Shown here piece by piece: positions 5,779 through 8,611 of a DNA stretch of 8,611 nucleotides (position 1 is its first letter; every line of letters begins with the position of its first letter). The translations under genes and the position numbers were made by a program. This stretch comes from Alphaproteobacteria bacterium HGW-Alphaproteobacteria-13 (GTDB taxonomy: Bacteria; Pseudomonadota; Alphaproteobacteria; Sphingomonadales; Sphingomonadaceae): positions 1 through 8,611 of the forward strand of contig PHEM01000125.1 of assembly GCA_002842935.1 (NCBI GenBank). The letters are read 5' to 3'. Below the pieces are notes generated by a model that saw only the letters and a program-made list of their open reading frames with translations, ran no database searches and was not told the origin of the DNA.

Positions 5779-7413
5779 ATGGAAGGATTGATGCAGAATG
5801 TGTCGCTGACGGTCGATCAGATCATCGACCATGCGGCGAAGTGGCACGGCGCGCGCGAAATCGTGTCGCGCGACGTGGACGGGCACGTCACGCGATCGAC
5901 CTATGCCGAGGTGCATGCCGATGCCAAGCGTGTCTCCAACGCGCTCGCGGCCGAGGGTGTCCGGCCCGGCGACCGCGTCGCAACGATGGGCTGGAACAGC
6001 GCGCGGCATCTGGCCGCCTGGTATGGCGCGGCGGGGATGGGGGCGGTGCTGCACACGCTGAACCCCCGCCTGTTCCTGGAGCAGATCGCCTATATCGCGA
6101 ACCATGCGAACGACCGCCTGCTGATCGCCGATCCGGCGGTCGCCGACCTGGTCGAGCAGTTGCTGCCGCAGGTCCCGTCGATCGAGAAAGTGATCTTCTT
6201 CTGCGACCGCGCGTCGATGCCGCAGACCAGCTTTGCCGCGACCGCGTTCGACGACTGGATCGCGGGCCGCTCCACGGATTTCGACTGGGGCGGGTTCGAC
6301 GAGAATGCGGCGTGCGGGCTGTGCTACACCTCCGGGACGACGGGCAATCCCAAAGGCGTGCTCTATTCGCACCGTTCCAACTATATCCACGCGCTGATGA
6401 CGCTTCAGCGCGACGCGCTGGGGCTGTCGGCGCGCGACACCGTGCTGCTGATCGTGCCCATGTATCACGCCAACGCCTGGGGCGTCGTCTATTCCGCGCC
6501 CGCCGTCGGCGCGAAGCTGGTGCTGCCGGGGCAGCGGATGGACGGCGAATCCATCTATGATCTGATCGAGGCGGAAGGCGTCACTTACTCGGCGGCGGTG
6601 CCGACGGTGTGGCAGATGCTGCTGCAATATATGCAGGACAATGGAAAGCGCTTCACGACGCTGGAGCGCGTGACGATCGGCGGGTCGGCCTGCCCCGAAT
6701 CGCTGATCCGCACCTTCCGCGACGATTATGGCGTCGATGTCGTCCAGGGCTGGGGCATGACCGAAACCTCGCCGCTCGGCACCGTGTCGGTGCCCAACGC
6801 GTCGGTGGCCGCCAGGTCCGACGACGAGCAGATGGCCTATAAGCTGAAGCAGGGGCGGCTGCTGTGCGGGCTGGACCTGAAGCTGGTCGACGACGCCGGA
6901 AACCGCCTGCCGCACGATGGCCGCACGCCTGGACGGCTGATGATCAAGGGGGCGACGATCGCGTCGGGCTATTTCGGCGGCGAGGGCGGCGACGTGCTCG
7001 ACGACGAGGGCTTTTTCGATACCGGCGACGTCAGCACCATCGACGCCGAAGGCTATATGCAGATCACCGACCGCGCCAAGGATGTGGTGAAGTCGGGCGG
7101 CGAATGGATCAGCTCGATCGAGATAGAGAATATCGCCACCGGCCATGACGCCGTGGCGCTGGCGGCGGTGGTCGGCGTTGCGCATCCCAAGTGGAACGAG
7201 CGGCCGATCCTGCTGTGCCAGCTCAAGCCCGGCGCCAGCGCGACGGCGGAGGATATCAAGGCCTGTCTCGACGGCCGTATCGCCACATGGTGGATGCCCG
7301 ACGATGTGCTGTTCGTCGATACCATCCCGCTCGGCCCGACCGGCAAGATCGACAAGAAGGCGATCCGCGCGGGGCTGGAGGGCTACACCCTGCCTTTCGA
7401 AGCGACCCGCTGA
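5779..7413 (+). CDS. AlkK-like acyl-CoA ligase (AMP-forming)
   Basis: AMP-forming ligase that activates a carboxylic acid with ATP to an acyl-adenylate and then an acyl-CoA thioester. From ATG 5779 it has 544 residues, and its N-terminus aligns with Pseudomonas AlkK, a medium-chain acyl-CoA synthetase, at almost the same length. Motifs: P-loop CYTSGTTGNPKGVLYSHRS (182-200), PMYHANAWG, adenine-binding GWGMTET (324-330), TGD with ribose-binding Asp417, the hinge and CoA segment DRAKDVVKSGGEWIS, and catalytic Lys523 in GPTGKIDKK. AGGGAGAGG lies 9 bases upstream of this ATG; in-frame ATGs at 5734 and 5758 lie in or beside the operator and are unlikely. The hydrolase gene follows 23 bases downstream, and MarR regulator 2 is divergent. 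The substrate is likely a medium-chain, branched or aryl-substituted acid; the sequence does not fix it. Catalytic residues are all present, so the enzyme should be active. Confidence 0.93.
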   Translation: MEGLMQNVSLTVDQIIDHAAKWHGAREIVSRDVDGHVTRSTYAEVHADAKRVSNALAAEGVRPGDRVATMGWNSARHLAAWYGAAGMGAVLHTLNPRLFLEQIAYIANHANDRLLIADPAVADLVEQLLPQVPSIEKVIFFCDRASMPQTSFAATAFDDWIAGRSTDFDWGGFDENAACGLCYTSGTTGNPKGVLYSHRSNYIHALMTLQRDALGLSARDTVLLIVPMYHANAWGVVYSAPAVGAKLVLPGQRMDGESIYDLIEAEGVTYSAAVPTVWQMLLQYMQDNGKRFTTLERVTIGGSACPESLIRTFRDDYGVDVVQGWGMTETSPLGTVSVPNASVAARSDDEQMAYKLKQGRLLCGLDLKLVDDAGNRLPHDGRTPGRLMIKGATIASGYFGGEGGDVLDDEGFFDTGDVSTIDAEGYMQITDRAKDVVKSGGEWISSIEIENIATGHDAVALAAVVGVAHPKWNERPILLCQLKPGASATAEDIKACLDGRIATWWMPDDVLFVDTIPLGPTGKIDKKAIRAGLEGYTLPFEATR

Positions 7414-7436
7414 CAAACTTCATATCAGGAGAGACG

Positions 7437-8570
7437 ATGATGGTGGACCCCAACGGTATCGAGGGACTGGATGCTCGGTTCATCGGGCGCGTGTCGCCGA
7501 CCTGCCCGCGCATCCACGCTGGCGGGCACCCGTGCCAGGGCATCTATTGGACCGAGGCGGGCAAGCGCCCGAAGGTCGCGATCATCGCCACTCATTATAA
7601 CGTTGATTTCTCCGAACATTATATCGCCCCCTATTTCGCGCGGCAGGGTTTCGGCTTCCTGGGCTGGAACACGCGCTATCGCGGCGCGGAGGACCAGTTC
7701 CTGCTGGAACATGCGGTGCTCGACATCGGCGTCGGCATGAAATGGCTGAAGGAGGAAGCCGGGGTCGAACAGATCGTCATCCTGGGCAATTCGGGCGGCG
7801 GATCGCTGATGGGCGCCTATCAGGCGGAGGCGATCGCGCCGACGCTGACCGACCGGCTGCCTTCGGTCGGGCAGGACGCGCTGGCGCAATTGGTGAAGGG
7901 CGACCTCTATATCAGCTTCAACGCGCATCAGGGGCGGCCCGAAGTGCTGACCGACTGGATGGACGCATCGGTGATCGACGAGAATGACCCGGTCGCGACC
8001 GATCCCGAACTCGACCCGTTCAATCCGGACAACGGTCCGCCTTATTCGGAGGAATTCATCGCCAAATATCGCGCCGCGCAGCGCGCCCGCAACCAGCGCA
8101 TCACCGACTGGGCGAAAGCCGAGCTGAAGCGGCTCAACGAAGGCGACATTCCCGACCGCATCTTTCCGATGTTCCGCTGCTGGGGCGACATCCGCTGCGT
8201 CGATCCGGCGATCGACCCGTCGGACCGCAAGCCGAACTGGTGCTATCGCGGCGAACCCGCCATCGCCAACCGCACCCCCAGCATCGGCCGCGCGAACACG
8301 ATCAAGACGTGGCTCAACATGTGGAGCCTCGAAACCTCGCCCTGTCAGGGCCAGCCGCACCTCGCCAAGCACGACACGCCCGCGCTGGTCGTGCAGGGGC
8401 TTGCCGACACGGGCGTCTTCCCCAGCGACGCGCGCAAGATCTTCGACTTCCTCGGCAGCCGGGACAAGAGCCTCGAGCTGATCAAGGGCGCGCATTATTT
8501 CGAGGATTCGATCGAGGAGCGCCAGAATGCCGCCGATCTCGTCGGCGCGTGGATCAGGGAAAAGCTGTAG
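7437..8570 (+). CDS. Alpha/beta hydrolase
   Basis: Serine hydrolase of the alpha/beta fold, 377 residues, probably cytosolic since no signal peptide is seen. The nucleophile elbow is GNSGGG with Ser119 after strand VEQIVILG; the likely acid is Asp324 in QGLADTGVFPSD and the base His353 in KGAHYFED, giving a complete triad in the usual order. The long insert between them (about 130-310) is a cap region with several Trp/Cys-containing stretches (RCWGDIRCVD, PNWCYRG, TWLNMWSLETSPCQG). Two adjacent ATGs (7437 and 7440) follow AGGAGA; either is possible. The frame continues upstream, but only through the end of the ligase gene. It forms an operon with the ligase, so it probably makes or uses the same acid, for example by ester, lactone, thioester or carbon-carbon bond cleavage. 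I do not recognise a characterised orthologue; the substrate is unknown. Confidence 0.87.
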   Translation: MMVDPNGIEGLDARFIGRVSPTCPRIHAGGHPCQGIYWTEAGKRPKVAIIATHYNVDFSEHYIAPYFARQGFGFLGWNTRYRGAEDQFLLEHAVLDIGVGMKWLKEEAGVEQIVILGNSGGGSLMGAYQAEAIAPTLTDRLPSVGQDALAQLVKGDLYISFNAHQGRPEVLTDWMDASVIDENDPVATDPELDPFNPDNGPPYSEEFIAKYRAAQRARNQRITDWAKAELKRLNEGDIPDRIFPMFRCWGDIRCVDPAIDPSDRKPNWCYRGEPAIANRTPSIGRANTIKTWLNMWSLETSPCQGQPHLAKHDTPALVVQGLADTGVFPSDARKIFDFLGSRDKSLELIKGAHYFEDSIEERQNAADLVGAWIREKL

Positions 8571-8611
8571 GTGGCGGCGGCACCCGCCGACATCGTGGAC
8601 GGCCTGCGCGC
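8571..8611 (+). CDS. Possible start of a further gene in the operon, cut by the window edge
   Basis: A GTG follows the hydrolase stop without a gap and opens a frame reading VAAAPADIVDGLRA to the window edge. AGGGA at 8556-8560 is about 10 bases upstream and could serve as ribosome site. Only 13 whole codons are visible, so no family can be named; it is reported because tight coupling to the hydrolase would extend the operon. Confidence 0.35.
   Translation, partial: MAAAPADIVDGLR

Noticed and set aside
5746..7416. 556-codon open frame on the minus strand opposite the acyl-CoA ligase
   Set aside because: Composition is Arg/His/Gln-rich as expected from reverse reading of a GC-rich gene, and the plus strand encodes an intact ligase.
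7425..8495. 356-codon open frame on the minus strand opposite the hydrolase
   Set aside because: Same shadow pattern; the hydrolase on the plus strand has a complete catalytic triad.

Overview
This window looks like chromosomal DNA from a GC-rich sphingomonad-type alphaproteobacterium (Sphingomonas, Sphingobium, Novosphingobium or a relative). Two things suggest this: the style of the proteins, and an intergenic repeat at about 3030-3162 built from CGTTCGTGTCGAGC / CTCGACTTCGCTCGACACGAACG, a sequence I recall as common between sphingomonad genes. No taxonomic marker is present, so the genus is not resolved.

Layout. (1) Positions 1-1373 hold the 3' part of a small-subunit haem catalase, closed by a strong intrinsic terminator (1405-1434). 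(2) Positions 1561-2994 (+) and 3273-3857 (-) encode the large and small subunits of a LeuC/LeuD-type aconitase-family dehydratase. The two genes are convergent and separated by a palindromic repeat element. (3) A MarR-type regulator (4007-4519, +) is divergent from the small-subunit gene and is followed by an NAD(P)H-dependent FMN reductase (4599-5174, +). (4) A second MarR-type regulator (5193-5627, -) is divergent from a two-gene unit encoding an AlkK-like acyl-CoA ligase (5779-7413) and an alpha/beta hydrolase (7437-8570). A further gene may start with GTG directly after the hydrolase stop.

The most interesting signal is regulatory. The four operons after the catalase (leuC-like, leuD-like, FMN reductase, ligase-hydrolase) each carry one TTAG-N4-CTA(A) inverted repeat in the promoter, overlapping the best -10 candidate. 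The sites form two subclasses: TTAGCANNCTAAGT before the two dehydratase genes (in gene orientation), and TTAGTATACTA with a similar leader before the reductase and the ligase. Two MarR-type regulators lie within the cluster. I infer a locally controlled, probably catabolic regulon in which repression is lifted by a small organic ligand.

How the genes might cooperate (inference): the hydrolase releases or cleaves an organic acid or ester, the ligase activates a carboxylate as its CoA thioester, the dehydratase hydrates or isomerises a malate-type diacid, and the reductase supplies reduced flavin or removes quinones. The substrate cannot be read from the sequence. No RNA genes, CRISPR arrays, insertion sequences or origins were seen, and no stretch over 300 bases lacks a gene.
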